A DNA stretch of 64,000 nucleotides from Roseovarius sp. (GTDB lineage: Bacteria; Pseudomonadota; Alphaproteobacteria; Rhodobacterales; Rhodobacteraceae): NCBI GenBank assembly GCA_027493545.1, contig JAOSKR010000001.1, forward strand, positions 21,001 to 85,000, written 5' to 3'. The notes under the pieces are model-generated. The model searched no databases and was not told the DNA's origin. It saw only the letters and a list, made by a program, of their open reading frames with translations. Below, piece after piece: positions 11,445 to 20,628 of the stretch. Both the position numbers and the translations under genes were made by a program. Numbering within the stretch: the first letter of the stretch is position 1; each line of letters starts with the position of its first letter.

Positions 11445-12392
11445 ATGGGCCTCAATCTTGCGAAAACCGTCGTTGATTTTCTTGCCGGTCGCCCGGAACA
11501 AAAATTCACTGCACGCCAGATCGCCGAGTGGGTGTTCGAGAACTACCCGACAGAATGCCGGGAAAAAAAGTCAAAGAGCACCTTCATTCAGAGCGATGCA
11601 GACCTCGTTCAACAGCTCGTTGCAGAAATCGGATCGCAAAGACCAGCACTGCAAAAGCGAAACTCACAGATCAAAACCACAGAAGGTCGACCCCGCCAGT
11701 ACTATTGGACCGCAAAGACTGATCAAGCGGAAGTCGATGAGGCTGAAAAAGAGGGGGCTGACGCAGCTCTCGTAACGGGCGCAACTTCTATCAAGGAGCA
11801 TGACCTCTATCCAATTGTGTCTGAATATATCTGGTCTGAGCTCGGGATTTATTCAAAGCGAATTGACGAGAAGAAGTCGTCAAATAAGCAGGGACCAAGG
11901 GGCAACAAGTGGCTGTATCCTGACCTTGTTGGGATGGAGGATCTAACCGCTGATTGGCACCAAGAGATAAAGGGCGCAGTCAAGGAGTATGCGGATAAGA
12001 AAACGAAGTTGTGGTCGTTTGAAGTTAAAGTGCTTCTCAACAGATCGAACTTGCGAGAGTCGTTTTTCCAAGCTGTGTCAAATTCCTCATGGGCTAATTT
12101 TGGATATCTTGTAGCCGCAGAGGTTGAGGGTGCCGATACAATGAAAGAGCTCAGGATGCTCTTCTCGCTTCATGGGATCGGCTTGATACAGATTGACCCA
12201 GAGAACCCAGCAGAAAGCCAAATTCTGATTCCTGCGAGGGAACGGATGGAAGTCGATTGGGCGACATGCAATCGACTGACGCGCGAGAACAAAGACTTCT
12301 TGCAGTTTATCAAACTTGTTCGACAGTTTCATCAAACGGGAGATCCCCGCCCGAAGGATTGGGATTTACCAGAAGGCGAGAACCTAGGCTGA
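11445..12392 (+). CDS. HrgA/COG2958-like protein linked to restriction systems
   Basis: About 315 residues, intact frame, starting MGLNLAKTVVDFL four bases after hsdR. The N-terminal ~85 residues look like a winged-helix (HARE-HTH-like) segment (RPEQKFTARQIAEWVFENYP). The C-terminal half (YPDLVGMEDL, SFEVKVLLN, FFQAVSNSSWANFGYLVA) has the D...E-x-K spacing of a PD-(D/E)XK-like fold. I recognise it as resembling HrgA/COG2958 proteins, found beside restriction-modification genes; the biochemical role is not firmly known. AT content is higher than in the phage region, consistent with separate acquisition. An accessory restriction role is inferred from context and fold. Confidence 0.65.
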   Translation: MGLNLAKTVVDFLAGRPEQKFTARQIAEWVFENYPTECREKKSKSTFIQSDADLVQQLVAEIGSQRPALQKRNSQIKTTEGRPRQYYWTAKTDQAEVDEAEKEGADAALVTGATSIKEHDLYPIVSEYIWSELGIYSKRIDEKKSSNKQGPRGNKWLYPDLVGMEDLTADWHQEIKGAVKEYADKKTKLWSFEVKVLLNRSNLRESFFQAVSNSSWANFGYLVAAEVEGADTMKELRMLFSLHGIGLIQIDPENPAESQILIPARERMEVDWATCNRLTRENKDFLQFIKLVRQFHQTGDPRPKDWDLPEGENLG

Positions 12393-12677
12393 GGTTGAAA
12401 GGGAAACCAAAAGTCTGCGCTCTTTGTCGCGAAAATCGGCAGTCCAGAGATGTGGGCTATCTTTTGGGCCTCGCACCACAGTAAGCTCAAACGCTGACAG
12501 CGCTTGGAAGCGCTGCGAGCGCAAATCGGACAACTGAAAGGTTGCAGAGCGGGCCAATGTGGGAGCAATTTGCTCAACAGCATAAGCCGCAACATCCAGA
12601 AGGCGCTCAATTTCGAAGGGCGCAACTCCCTCCGAGACGATGTCTTCGATTACCTTCTTCGAGTGTCTTGAGCTCAT
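12384..12677 (-). CDS. Small hypothetical protein
   Basis: 97 residues starting MSSRHSKKVIEDIVSEG, chosen because a good ribosome site (AGGAG) lies about 11 bases upstream of this ATG. It contains a helical segment (FEIERLLDVAAYAVEQI) and ends KERRLLVSLSTSA. No family recognised. It is convergent with the HrgA-like gene, overlapping its end by nine bases, and marks the border between the restriction arm and the phage structural genes. Confidence 0.5.
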   Translation of the reverse strand: MSSRHSKKVIEDIVSEGVAPFEIERLLDVAAYAVEQIAPTLARSATFQLSDLRSQRFQALSAFELTVVRGPKDSPHLWTADFRDKERRLLVSLSTSA

Positions 12678-12773
12678 TGAAACTACTCTCCTGTCGCACT
12701 CAACACACGCTCTCTTTTGGCGATATATCAAGTTCAGATCGCGCCTCTTCGAGCCAAGGCGCGCAACCTTGCT

Positions 12774-13850
12774 TCAGCCGATCTTGGCGCCCCAAAAGGA
12801 CGTCTGGTCGGCGGCGAAATAGCCGTCCGCGGCGCGGAAGTTGCCTTGCAACTCGACAGTGTCGCCGGCGATGAGCGCCACCATCGTCTGTAGAAAGAGT
12901 GCGGTGGCCTCGGAGACATGCGCGCCGCTGATCTCGCCCCTCGAGCCGCGTATCTCGGTCGTACCGTTCAGCGCGAGCCGCCCGCTCATACGCGCGGACG
13001 TGCTGGCGTTGGCCTTGTAGAGCAGCGTAGCGCCGAAGAGGTAGGTCCCGTCCACCGGCGCCACGAAATGGTTGTTGGCGGCGTCGAAGGCGCCCTGGTC
13101 GTTGTAGTCGGTGTTGTTCAGGCCGATCTTCGTCCAGGTCCCGATCCCGACGTAGTTGTCGTAGTTCGTATAGGCCTTGAACCGCGGCAGCCGGGGCTGG
13201 TCGACGATGCCGGTGGCGTTGTCGACGCTCAGCCCGTCGAAGAAGATGCTGCCGTCGGCGGAGACCGCGAGGCGAAAGCGGTCGGAGCCGAACAGCCCTA
13301 CCAGCGCCTTGGTCACAAAGCCCGTCTGGAGCGTCAGCCCGAGATCGTCGCCCGCTGCCTCCTTGTTCATGGTATAGAACAGATCGCCGGTGCCGCCTTC
13401 GGCCACGGTCTTCGCCGTCCAGAGCGCGGCGTTCAGCTTGGCCGAGAACGGGTTCGACCCATCCGCGGTGGTCCCGAGCCCCAGCAGCGCGAGGTTCTGC
13501 AGCGTGGCCGGGGTGGTCCCGACCCAACCCGAGCCGTCATAGACCAGCAGCAGGCCCTCGTCCTCGACCCATGCGCGCCATCCGGTGCGCGGTGGCAGGC
13601 GCAGCCAGGCGCCGTCGGTCCAGAGCGCGACGTTCAGGTCCCAGCCTGCCCAGTCGCCGGTTGCGCCCGAGCCGACAATGTAGCGGTCGCCATCGTCAGG
13701 GTTGCCGGGCGGCGCGGTCAGGTCGCGGTCCAGGACAGAGAGCTGGACGAGCCCGTCGAGCAGCCGCAGCGCCTCGTTGTGGGTGACGTGCTTCTGGGCC
13801 TGCGCCGCGAGGATGTAGGGCAGCAGGAGTTGGGTCGTGGTGTCGGACAT
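12774..13850 (-). CDS. DUF2793 phage tail protein with C-terminal C1q/TNF-like domain
   Basis: About 358 residues, starting MSDTTTQLLLPYILAAQ. The first ~110 residues match the DUF2793 pattern seen in tail proteins of Rhodobacterales phages and GTA-like clusters (QAQKHVTHNEALRLLDGL). The last ~130 residues (NNHFVAPVDGTYLFGATLLYKAN) look like a C1q/TNF jelly-roll trimer, typical of adhesive fibre tips. The likely role is a tail fibre or baseplate decoration contacting the host surface. It is the last gene of the leftward structural operon. Confidence 0.8.
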   Translation of the reverse strand: MSDTTTQLLLPYILAAQAQKHVTHNEALRLLDGLVQLSVLDRDLTAPPGNPDDGDRYIVGSGATGDWAGWDLNVALWTDGAWLRLPPRTGWRAWVEDEGLLLVYDGSGWVGTTPATLQNLALLGLGTTADGSNPFSAKLNAALWTAKTVAEGGTGDLFYTMNKEAAGDDLGLTLQTGFVTKALVGLFGSDRFRLAVSADGSIFFDGLSVDNATGIVDQPRLPRFKAYTNYDNYVGIGTWTKIGLNNTDYNDQGAFDAANNHFVAPVDGTYLFGATLLYKANASTSARMSGRLALNGTTEIRGSRGEISGAHVSEATALFLQTMVALIAGDTVELQGNFRAADGYFAADQTSFWGAKIG

Positions 13851-13926
13851 GGGCGGTCTCCAGAACGAAGAACGCCGCCTGCATGGCAGGCGGCGAGCTA
13901 ATGGCGCGGCGATGGACTTTGGCGGG

Positions 13927-14306
13927 CTACCCGTGTTCGGGCGTCTCCCCGGGATGGCCGAGAGAGCCGGATCGGGCTTCGGCGCATCCCACTTTGCGGT
14001 CATCGCGGCCCAGCGATCGATTTCCGCTCGGAATGCCGGATCGTCGATCCGCAGATGGAAGGTGTAGAGCCGGTCCACGATCTCGCGCATCAGCGCGCGC
14101 ATCTCGTCGTCACTGATCCGCGAGACCTCGGACCACGGAATGCGTCTGCCTGCAGCGTCCACGACGACAACGTCGCTGCCGTCACCAGTCTGCGAGACCG
14201 GTGTCAGGCCGGCATGCAGGGTCTCGAGCTGCGTGTTGCGCACGCAGGCCACGGCCATCACTCTGGCAAGTTGTGCGGCAATCCGGTCTTGGTCTTCGGG
14301 GCGCAT
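13927..14306 (-). CDS. Conserved small tail-module protein of unknown function
   Basis: About 126 residues starting MRPEDQDRIAAQLARVMAVACV, a soluble helical protein of the type lying between the host-specificity gene and DUF2793 gene in GTA-like tail clusters. As given, the frame runs on into the DUF2793 gene. One extra G in the GGGG run near 13951-13954 gives IPGETPEHG and a stop at 13927-13929, which I take as the true end. Function unknown. Confidence 0.65.
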
Positions 14307-14359
14307 GTCCCGAGCCTACGCCGGAGAGTGCGCGACCGGCCAGAACTCATTGCGCCACC

Positions 14360-17300
14360 TCAGAAGCTCAGCGTCACTGTCTTGGGCGCGCCTCGCCCGA
14401 TGAGGGCCGAGAGTTGATAGACGCGAATGTCGAGCGTGTCGCCGGCATGGAGCGGCGCGCCCCAGTCGACGGTCTGATCGGCGGCCGTGTAGATCGCGCT
14501 GGTGGTGGTCGTGCTCAGCACCCGTTTCACGGTCGCGCCGTTGAGGATCTCGACCTCGTAGGCTTCAAGCTCCTCGGCGAGCGGCACCTCCAACCCGCCC
14601 CAGTTGTCGGCGGCGAGCGCGCGAGACCGGCGCGTCCAGCGAATGGTCAAATCGCTCGGCGTTCGCGGCGTGCGCCATGGCTGTTCGATATGGGTGACGG
14701 AGAACGGCCGCAGCCCCACACCCGCGGGCGTGAAGGTCTGCGCGACATAGGTCTCGTCGCTGACCGGGCGGCTGGCCGGGCCGATGCGCCAGTTCCACGG
14801 GATGCCGAGATCGGCCTCGGCGATCGGCAGAGAGGCGAGGCTGTCGTCGAGCACCACGACGCGGGCACCGGCAGGCGTCGGGTTACCCATCGCACCCTCG
14901 GTGCCGCGCTGGCCACGCAGCAAGCGGGTCAGCCGATACCGGCCGGGCGCGATCAGCTCGGCCACGCCCGCCTGGACGATCTCCCAGACGCCGGGCGTGC
15001 TCTCGATGGCGAGCGCATTCTCTCCGCCGAACAAGGTCAGGTCCGTGACGCTTTCCAACGTGCCGGACAGAAGATCGACCACGAGCACGTTTCCGAGATC
15101 GAAGCGCGAGGTTGGGCCCGCGTAGAAGTCCGAGACCAGCGTGCCGATCCGGGCCCGCGTGCCGAAGCTGGTGAGTAGCTCGAACCCGTCCGTCGAGGGG
15201 CTGCGGAACACCGCAATCTCGCCCGGCCACGGCACGGCATGCGCAGCTGCGAAGGGCCGATACGCTGGCTGGTCCTCGGTCAGCTGCGGCAGGTCGAGCA
15301 GCACCGCCTCGGGCGCGCCGAAGACGACGGCCTGCGACAGCGCCGAGGGTCGCGGAGCTCCCGGCGGCAGGTCGTAGGCCTCCCGGTCCTGGCGAACCGC
15401 CTCGACGCCGCGAGCATCCGCATCGGCGATTGAAATAAGCCGCAGCGGGACGGCGCGGCCGTCATTGGCAAAGGTGACGACATCTGCCGGGTCAAGCGCC
15501 AGCCGCGACGGCGGCAGTCGAAACACCGTGCTCTCGCGGCCGGTCCACGCTTCCATGAGAGCGCGCCGGCAGCGGCGTTCGGCCTCCTCGGGCGGCACGG
15601 CCATCGGGAAGGACTCCGAGGCGATGCGGGTCGTGTCGACGGTGATACGTCGCGCCTCGACCTGTGCGGCCTCGTAATCCTCGTCAGCGCGGGCGACCTG
15701 CCATTTCAGGGCCTGCGGAAGTTCGGTCTCCTGGCCACGGGTCAGTTCGAGGACATCGCCCTCGCGGGCGGCGACCAGATCGTCGGGACTGACGGTGGCC
15801 ACAGAGGCCCGGCCGCGCATGACGAAGCGAATGACGCCCTCGGTCTCGACCGCGTCGAAGCCGAAATGCCGCGCGAGCGTGGTGATCGATGCCCGCGGGC
15901 TCTCCAGCGCGCCGATGGCATAGCCCTCGACCGCACCCCAGAGGCCGGTGACGTCGATCCGGGATTTGGGCAGGCCCGCGCGCAGGCAGAGATGGCGTAC
16001 CAGCGCCGCGAGCGATACCGCCCCGAGCCGTCCGGTCAGCCAGTGACCGAGGCGCCAGTTCCCGCCGTCCGTCCAGACGTCGCTCAACGCCGGAAAGAAG
16101 GGATACGGACGCGCGTCCCAGGTCCAGGCGGCGCACTCGGGCACACGCACCATCCGGCCGCCATAGACCGACGAGATCGGGTTGTTCGCCGCGTCGCCCC
16201 AGAACAGGTAGGTCGCTTCGAGATAGGCGCGCTGGATGGCGTCGTCCCGCCAGCCGCGGGAGAAATGCGGCGTGAAGCTCTCCGACGACTTCGGGTCGAA
16301 GAAGACATTGGGCTGGTTAGTGCCCCGGTCGATGGCCGGGCAGCCGAGTTCGGTGAACCAGATCGGCTTCGACTGCGGCGCCCAAGCCGTCGGCGTGCCG
16401 CTCTCCACCCCGCCCGGGCGGTTGTAGTGCGCGTTCGACCACCAGCTGCGCAGATCCTTGTAGCGGAACACCCACGGCTTGCTGGCGGCACCGTCGGTGA
16501 TCGGGGTGCGCACCTGCTCGGAGCGGTCCGCCGCGCTGGCATAGAACCAGTCGAAGCCTTCGCCGCCCGCGATGTTCCCCTGCAGGTAGGCCCGGTCGTA
16601 GATGGCGGGCCAGCCCTCGGCCGCGTCGGCGTGCTCGAACCCGTCCCGCCAGTCCGACAGCGGCATGTAGTTGTCGATCCCAACGAAATCGATCTCCGGA
16701 TCGGCCCAGAGCGGGTCGAGGTGAAAGAACACGTCGCCAGAGCCGTCGCCCGGCTGGTGACCGAAATACTCGCTCCAGTCGGCGGCGTAGCCGATCTTCG
16801 TCCCGGACCCGAGGATCGAGCGGACATCCGCGAGCAGGTCCCGATAGGCCTGCACCGCCGGATAGGTGCTGGCGCTCGAGCGGATCGTCGTCAGCCCCGG
16901 CATCTCGGTGCCGATCAGGAACGCATCAACCCCGCCCGCCGCCGCACAGAGATGGGCATAGTGCAGCACCATGCGGCGCAGGCCCCAATCCTCTGCCGCA
17001 CCGGTGAAGGTCACGGTCGCCTCGGCCGCCTCCGCCGGCGGGTCGATGCGCAGGGCGGTGACGGTCTGGGCGGGCCAGGCCGTGCTGCGTGGCGTGACCA
17101 TCCAGCTTTCCGTGCCGCTTTCCGCGTCACGCAAAACCATGGCAATCGTCACGTCCTGCGTGCTGCTGTCGACCAGCGTGAAACGCCATGTCTGCCCGGT
17201 TTGCGCGGCCGGCGCACCGCCGCCGAAGACGCTGGTGGACCAGTTGATCGCGGCGTGATCCCCGTCGGGCGCGGCCGCGGTGGCGGAGACGCCTGCAAAT

Positions 17301-18625
17301 TGCTCGCCAAAGGGACCGCTCGTGACCGTGAAATCCCCGGGCTGCGCCGACCCGAAGAAGGCCGCCACCTGGTCCGCCGCCGTGGCCGTCTTGTCGACGG
17401 TTCCGGCGTAGCCTGCGGCCGGCGAGCAGGTGATCCGCCCACGCCACGGGAAGACCGGCTGGCCCGTCTCCGCGGCGTTGTCGGAATACGGGTTCGGCAG
17501 GCTGTTGCCGGGCGGCACGTCCATCAGGATGAACGGATAGAAGGTGACCCGCAGCCCGCGCGCCGTCATTTCCTGGATCGCCTGCACCACGGCGAAGTCG
17601 GACGGCGTGCCGCCATAGACGGGCCGGTCCTGGTCGTCGCGGCTGACGAGATGGGCCGCCGAGCGGGAGACGCCGTTCACCGACCACGTCTGCGGATTCG
17701 TCGTCTTCGCCGAGACCTCGACGCCCGGGCGGATGGTACACTCGCCCGCGCGCAGGTCGTTGCCGAACCAGGACACGACGAGGCTCACGCTTTCCACCTT
17801 CGGCGCCATGGCCTGCAGCCGATCGAGCGCCACCACCATGTCGGCGGTGTCGGAGAGCGCGTTCAGGTTCTCCGCTTCTTCCGACCCGAAGAGCCCCTTG
17901 CGCACGCCCTCCGTGGCATAGACGAACTCCCCCGACGCCGGGATCATGGTGACCGCCTGCGTCAACCCCTCGGCGGTGTCGGGATCGGCTACGGGTGCGA
18001 ACACCTCGAAGGAGAGCTGCGGGAGGCGGTTGCCATAGTTCCCGAGCGGCAACTCCTCGAAGACCACATAGGCCGTGCCGCGATAGGCCGGGGTATTGGC
18101 GGCACCCATCTTCGCCACGATGAACGGGTCCGCGGTCTGGCTCTCGTCGCCCGGATACCAGCGCCAGGTGATCCCGGCCGTGTCGAGAAGCTTGCCGTCC
18201 GCCCAGATGCGGCCGATGCCGGTGATGAGCCCCTCGCAGAGCGCGACGGCGAAGCTCGCGTAGTAGAGATACTCGGTCGTCTTGACCTTGCCGCCGCCCC
18301 CGCCGCCCTTGCCGCCGCCCTGCGTGGTGGTCTTCGTCTCCTCGCGGAAATCCGTCGCCCAGATGATGTTGCCGCCCATCCGCATGCGGCCGTAGACGCG
18401 TGGGACGACAGCGCCTTCGGTGGACGACGTGATCCGCAAGGAATCGAGCCGCGGGCCTTCGATCCGCTGCGTGGGCGCGAGCGAAGACACGATCCAGCTG
18501 TCGACCACAGAGCCGATGGTGGAGCCGACGAAGCCGCCGATGGTCGCGGCGCTGACGCCGAGGATCGCGCCGCCGATCGAACCGCCAATGGCGGCGCCAG
18601 CGGCACCGAGAACGAGGGTGGCCAT
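14360..18625 (-). CDS. GTA gp15-like host specificity / tail tip protein with TIM-barrel domain
   Basis: About 1,421 residues, starting MATLVLGAAGAAIGGSI with a glycine-rich hydrophobic N-terminus. The middle (about residues 440-780) is a glycoside hydrolase-like TIM barrel (VGIDNYMPLSDWRDG, KPIWFTELGCPAID) as in the GTA_TIM family; the rest is phage-tail-type baseplate and hub sequence. It sits at the tail tip and contacts the cell; the barrel may act on surface glycans. The frame is intact over 4.2 kb. In the raw sequence it is joined to the upstream NlpC/P60 gene by a one-base shift near 18670; I place the start at the ATG 18623-18625. Its order with DUF2163 and NlpC/P60 matches GTA gp13-gp14-gp15. 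Confidence 0.9.
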   Translation of the reverse strand: MATLVLGAAGAAIGGSIGGAILGVSAATIGGFVGSTIGSVVDSWIVSSLAPTQRIEGPRLDSLRITSSTEGAVVPRVYGRMRMGGNIIWATDFREETKTTTQGGGKGGGGGGKVKTTEYLYYASFAVALCEGLITGIGRIWADGKLLDTAGITWRWYPGDESQTADPFIVAKMGAANTPAYRGTAYVVFEELPLGNYGNRLPQLSFEVFAPVADPDTAEGLTQAVTMIPASGEFVYATEGVRKGLFGSEEAENLNALSDTADMVVALDRLQAMAPKVESVSLVVSWFGNDLRAGECTIRPGVEVSAKTTNPQTWSVNGVSRSAAHLVSRDDQDRPVYGGTPSDFAVVQAIQEMTARGLRVTFYPFILMDVPPGNSLPNPYSDNAAETGQPVFPWRGRITCSPAAGYAGTVDKTATAADQVAAFFGSAQPGDFTVTSGPFGEQFAGVSATAAAPDGDHAAINWSTSVFGGGAPAAQTGQTWRFTLVDSSTQDVTIAMVLRDAESGTESWMVTPRSTAWPAQTVTALRIDPPAEAAEATVTFTGAAEDWGLRRMVLHYAHLCAAAGGVDAFLIGTEMPGLTTIRSSASTYPAVQAYRDLLADVRSILGSGTKIGYAADWSEYFGHQPGDGSGDVFFHLDPLWADPEIDFVGIDNYMPLSDWRDGFEHADAAEGWPAIYDRAYLQGNIAGGEGFDWFYASAADRSEQVRTPITDGAASKPWVFRYKDLRSWWSNAHYNRPGGVESGTPTAWAPQSKPIWFTELGCPAIDRGTNQPNVFFDPKSSESFTPHFSRGWRDDAIQRAYLEATYLFWGDAANNPISSVYGGRMVRVPECAAWTWDARPYPFFPALSDVWTDGGNWRLGHWLTGRLGAVSLAALVRHLCLRAGLPKSRIDVTGLWGAVEGYAIGALESPRASITTLARHFGFDAVETEGVIRFVMRGRASVATVSPDDLVAAREGDVLELTRGQETELPQALKWQVARADEDYEAAQVEARRITVDTTRIASESFPMAVPPEEAERRCRRALMEAWTGRESTVFRLPPSRLALDPADVVTFANDGRAVPLRLISIADADARGVEAVRQDREAYDLPPGAPRPSALSQAVVFGAPEAVLLDLPQLTEDQPAYRPFAAAHAVPWPGEIAVFRSPSTDGFELLTSFGTRARIGTLVSDFYAGPTSRFDLGNVLVVDLLSGTLESVTDLTLFGGENALAIESTPGVWEIVQAGVAELIAPGRYRLTRLLRGQRGTEGAMGNPTPAGARVVVLDDSLASLPIAEADLGIPWNWRIGPASRPVSDETYVAQTFTPAGVGLRPFSVTHIEQPWRTPRTPSDLTIRWTRRSRALAADNWGGLEVPLAEELEAYEVEILNGATVKRVLSTTTTSAIYTAADQTVDWGAPLHAGDTLDIRVYQLSALIGRGAPKTVTLSF

Positions 18626-18635
18626 GTCCGGGGTC

Positions 18636-19069
18636 TCAGCGTTGCGGAAACAGGAAGGCGAAGGCGATGCGCCGCCGCCAGGATTGGTGAGCGGCTCCTC
18701 GATCACGCCGAGCCGCTCATAGGCGTGGAGGAAGCTGTCGGGCGCGGTGAGGATCCCGACATGCTTGGCGATGGCGCGGGGCTTCATGCGGAACAGCACC
18801 AGCGCGCGGGGGCCGGGCTCGGCGGGCGACACCTCGATCATCATTGCGCGCGCGCCCTCGGCCAGCACCTCGCTCGGCCCGGTCTCGCCCCAGTCGCGGC
18901 TGTAAGGCGGGATCGGGAACGGCTCGGGGCCGACGATCTCGCGCCAGACCCCGCGGGCGAGTCCGAGGCAATCGCAGCCGACGCCCTTGAGGCTCGCCTG
19001 GTCGTGGTAGGGCGTTCCCAGCCACGCTCGCGCCGCGGCGATGACCCTCTCCGGATCGGCCGGCGTCAC
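18636..19069 (-). CDS. NlpC/P60 family tail-associated peptidase (GTA gp14-like)
   Basis: About 144 residues. Cys in GVGCDCLGLARG and His in AKHVGIL are the catalytic pair of NlpC/P60 cysteine peptidases, which cut cell-wall peptides during DNA entry. The start overlaps the end of the DUF2163 gene (ATGA-type). A frame shift near 18670 makes the raw ORF run into the next gene; one base restores the end RRRIAFAFLFPQR and a stop at 18636-18638. Likely injected or tip-located in the virion. Confidence 0.85.
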
Positions 19070-19950
19070 AGAACGCCCCCGTCGTGGCCGCCGTCCCGGC
19101 TGGCGTAGCGCAGGATCGTGTCTTGGCCGGGGATGTGCGGGAAGCCGCGGAAGTTGGCGGTGTTGACGAACTTCGCCCCGCAGGTCTCGATCCGCTTGTC
19201 GCAGCCCGCGCGGATGGTGAAGCGTCGCCCTCGGCGATCGCGCGCACCGGCGCCTCGAGTAGGGTCAGGATGGCGATGCCATCGGTGACGTCTTGGCCCA
19301 GCACCTCGGCTGCGCCGCCCGGCATTCGCGCCGCTGGTCCATTCCAGCGTGCCGAAGGTGAACCAGCCGGAGGCGAACGCGCCGAGCCCAGAGGCGGTGA
19401 AGGCGCGGTCGCGCAGCAGATCGATCACGGCGCCCGCGCCCTTGAAAGCGGGATCCTCAAGATCGACGCCGCAGCGCGCATCCCCGAGCGCGGCGTCGCA
19501 GGTCGCCTGAAACGTCCGCCCGACCGTCTGGCCCAGCACATGGGCGAGCGAGCGGACCTCGGCGACGAAGGCCAGCCGCCCGCGCCGGATCTGCCCGATG
19601 GCCCCCCGGCGCATCAACACGCGCTGACCGGTGTCGGTCCAGTTCACGCGCCAGACCTCGACCTCGGCGTTGTCCCAGCGGCCGTCCAGAATGTCGGTCT
19701 CGGTGATCCGGTCCGAGGTCAGCACGCCCTCGGCGTCCTGCGCATCGACCGAGAGGTCCGAGCCGGAACGGACCTCTGACGCGGTGAGCCCGCTCTCGGG
19801 CTCGAAGTCGGTGCCGTCGAAGCTGAGCGTCCGGTCGTGATCGGTGAAGCCGAAGGTGACGCCGTCGGCGCGGGCGATCCGCCAGCACCAGGCGAGCGTA
19901 GTCGTGCCCTCGTCGAGATGGGCCTGCAGCGCGGGAGAGAGGGATTTCAT
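19066..19950 (-). CDS. DUF2163 baseplate/hub protein (GTA gp13-like), two frame breaks
   Basis: About 294 residues starting MKSLSPALQAHLDEGTTTLA, a DUF2163 N-terminus, with the C-terminal iron-sulphur-like motif region of this family: C in ATCDAALGDARCGVD, then IRAGCDKRIETC and FRGFPHIPGQD. Two compensating shifts near 19330 and 19230 put the middle (GQDVTDGIAILTLLEAPVRAIA) in another frame; both ends share the same frame, as expected for base-calling errors. The family forms the hub between tail tube and tip. Confidence 0.85.
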   Translation of the reverse strand: MKSLSPALQAHLDEGTTTLAWCWRIARADGVTFGFTDHDRTLSFDGTDFEPESGLTASEVRSGSDLSVDAQDAEGVLTSDRITETDILDGRWDNAEVEVWRVNWTDTGQRVLMRRGAIGQIRRGRLAFVAEVRSLAHVLGQTVGRTFQATCDAALGDARCGVDLEDPAFKGAGAVIDLLRDRAFTASGLGAFASGWFTFGTLEWTSGANAGRRSRGAGPRRHRWHRHPDPTRGAGARDRRGRRFTIRAGCDKRIETCGAKFVNTANFRGFPHIPGQDTILRYASRDGGHDGGVL

Positions 19951-20135
19951 CGGCAGGTTCCCGTCATGCGGTCGTCGAGATCGGCGATCCAGTCCGCCCA
20001 GTCCGGCGGCACGGCGGCGACGGTCGCGGCAGCCGGCCGGGCGAGCCGCGCCTCGGCATAGGAAGCACAGCCCGCGTCACCAGCGCCCATCGTTGCGGCG
20101 CAGCCGGTCAGCGGGATCGCCAGCGCCGCGGCCAT
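19947..20135 (-). CDS. Rz1-like outer-membrane lipoprotein (o-spanin candidate)
   Basis: 62 residues beginning MAAALAIPLTGCAATMG. A short hydrophobic signal ends in a lipobox-like LTGC, then a small periplasmic part rich in Ala and Pro. It overlaps the end of the preceding membrane gene in another frame, the usual Rz/Rz1 arrangement, and lies in a lysis cassette. Together with the 20108-20308 product it would fuse inner and outer membranes at lysis. Inferred from layout and lipobox. Confidence 0.6.
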   Translation of the reverse strand: MAAALAIPLTGCAATMGAGDAGCASYAEARLARPAAATVAAVPPDWADWIADLDDRMTGTCR

Positions 20136-20308
20136 CGCGAACCGCGTCGCGCCCGCGCTCGACGCGTTTGTTCGTTGTCTTCCATCGCATCGCGTTCCGC
20201 CTCCCGTTTGCCCATGCGTTCCCCTTCCGCGCGGCCCCAGACCCGGCCGAGGACGACGCCCCCGACCGCGCCCAGAGCCGCGACCAGCCAGATCAGGAGA
20301 TCAGCCAT
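20108..20308 (-). CDS. Small membrane-anchored protein (i-spanin candidate)
   Basis: 66 residues: one N-terminal membrane segment (LLIWLVAALGAVGGVVLG) followed by a charged helical tail (GERMGKREAERDAMEDNEQ). Such a short anchored coil overlapped by a lipoprotein gene fits an Rz-type inner-membrane spanin. It starts at the ATG 20306-20308, overlapping the upstream small gene. No sequence family recognised. Confidence 0.55.
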   Translation of the reverse strand: MADLLIWLVAALGAVGGVVLGRVWGRAEGERMGKREAERDAMEDNEQTRRARARRGSRWPRRWRSR

Positions 20309-20402
20309 CGTCCCGCTCCCCCCGTGCGGCGGCGACGCAGAGGGCGACGACGAAGACGCCGAGACAGCCGCCCACGACCACACCTGCGAAGAACTCAAGC
20401 AT
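20301..20402 (-). CDS. Very small single-span membrane protein
   Basis: 33 residues, MLEFFAGVVVGGCLGVFV followed by VALCVAARGERDDG-like charged end: one membrane span with a short positive and negative tail. It overlaps the genes on both sides by a few bases within the lysis cassette, the main reason to believe it is translated. Could be an auxiliary holin or antiholin. Confidence 0.45.
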   Translation of the reverse strand: MLEFFAGVVVGGCLGVFVVALCVAAARGERDDG

Positions 20403-20625
20403 CGCCGCGGAACCCGCGCTCGATCCGGTCGCGCAGGCCGATCAGGCCGAGCCCGAGGAACATCAGCCCCGCGGGCGAGGCATCGCCAGAGCCGGCAAGC
20501 AGTGCGACGAGGCGGGACAATTCCCCGAGCGGCCCGGTGGCAGGCAGCGCGAGAGACGCGATGCCGGTGAGCATGGCGAGAAGACCCGCCCACCAGGTGA
20601 GGGAGGTCGGACGAACGTAGCGCAT
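20395..20625 (-). CDS. Small membrane protein of the lysis cassette
   Basis: 76 residues with two hydrophobic segments (WWAGLLAMLTGIASLALPA and GLMFLGLGLIGL) and a positively charged C-terminus (RDRIERGF). Starts two bases after the endolysin gene in the operon direction. The topology suits a second holin-like or pinholin-type protein, but no family is recognised. Confidence 0.6.
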   Translation of the reverse strand: MRYVRPTSLTWWAGLLAMLTGIASLALPATGPLGELSRLVALLAGSGDASPAGLMFLGLGLIGLRDRIERGFRGDA

Positions 20626-20628
20626 GAG

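Noticed and set aside
15866..19108. A 1,080-residue plus-strand open frame opposite the gp15-like gene
   Set aside because: Arg/Ala/Gly/Asp-rich shadow of a conserved minus-strand gene in high-GC DNA; no recognisable domain.
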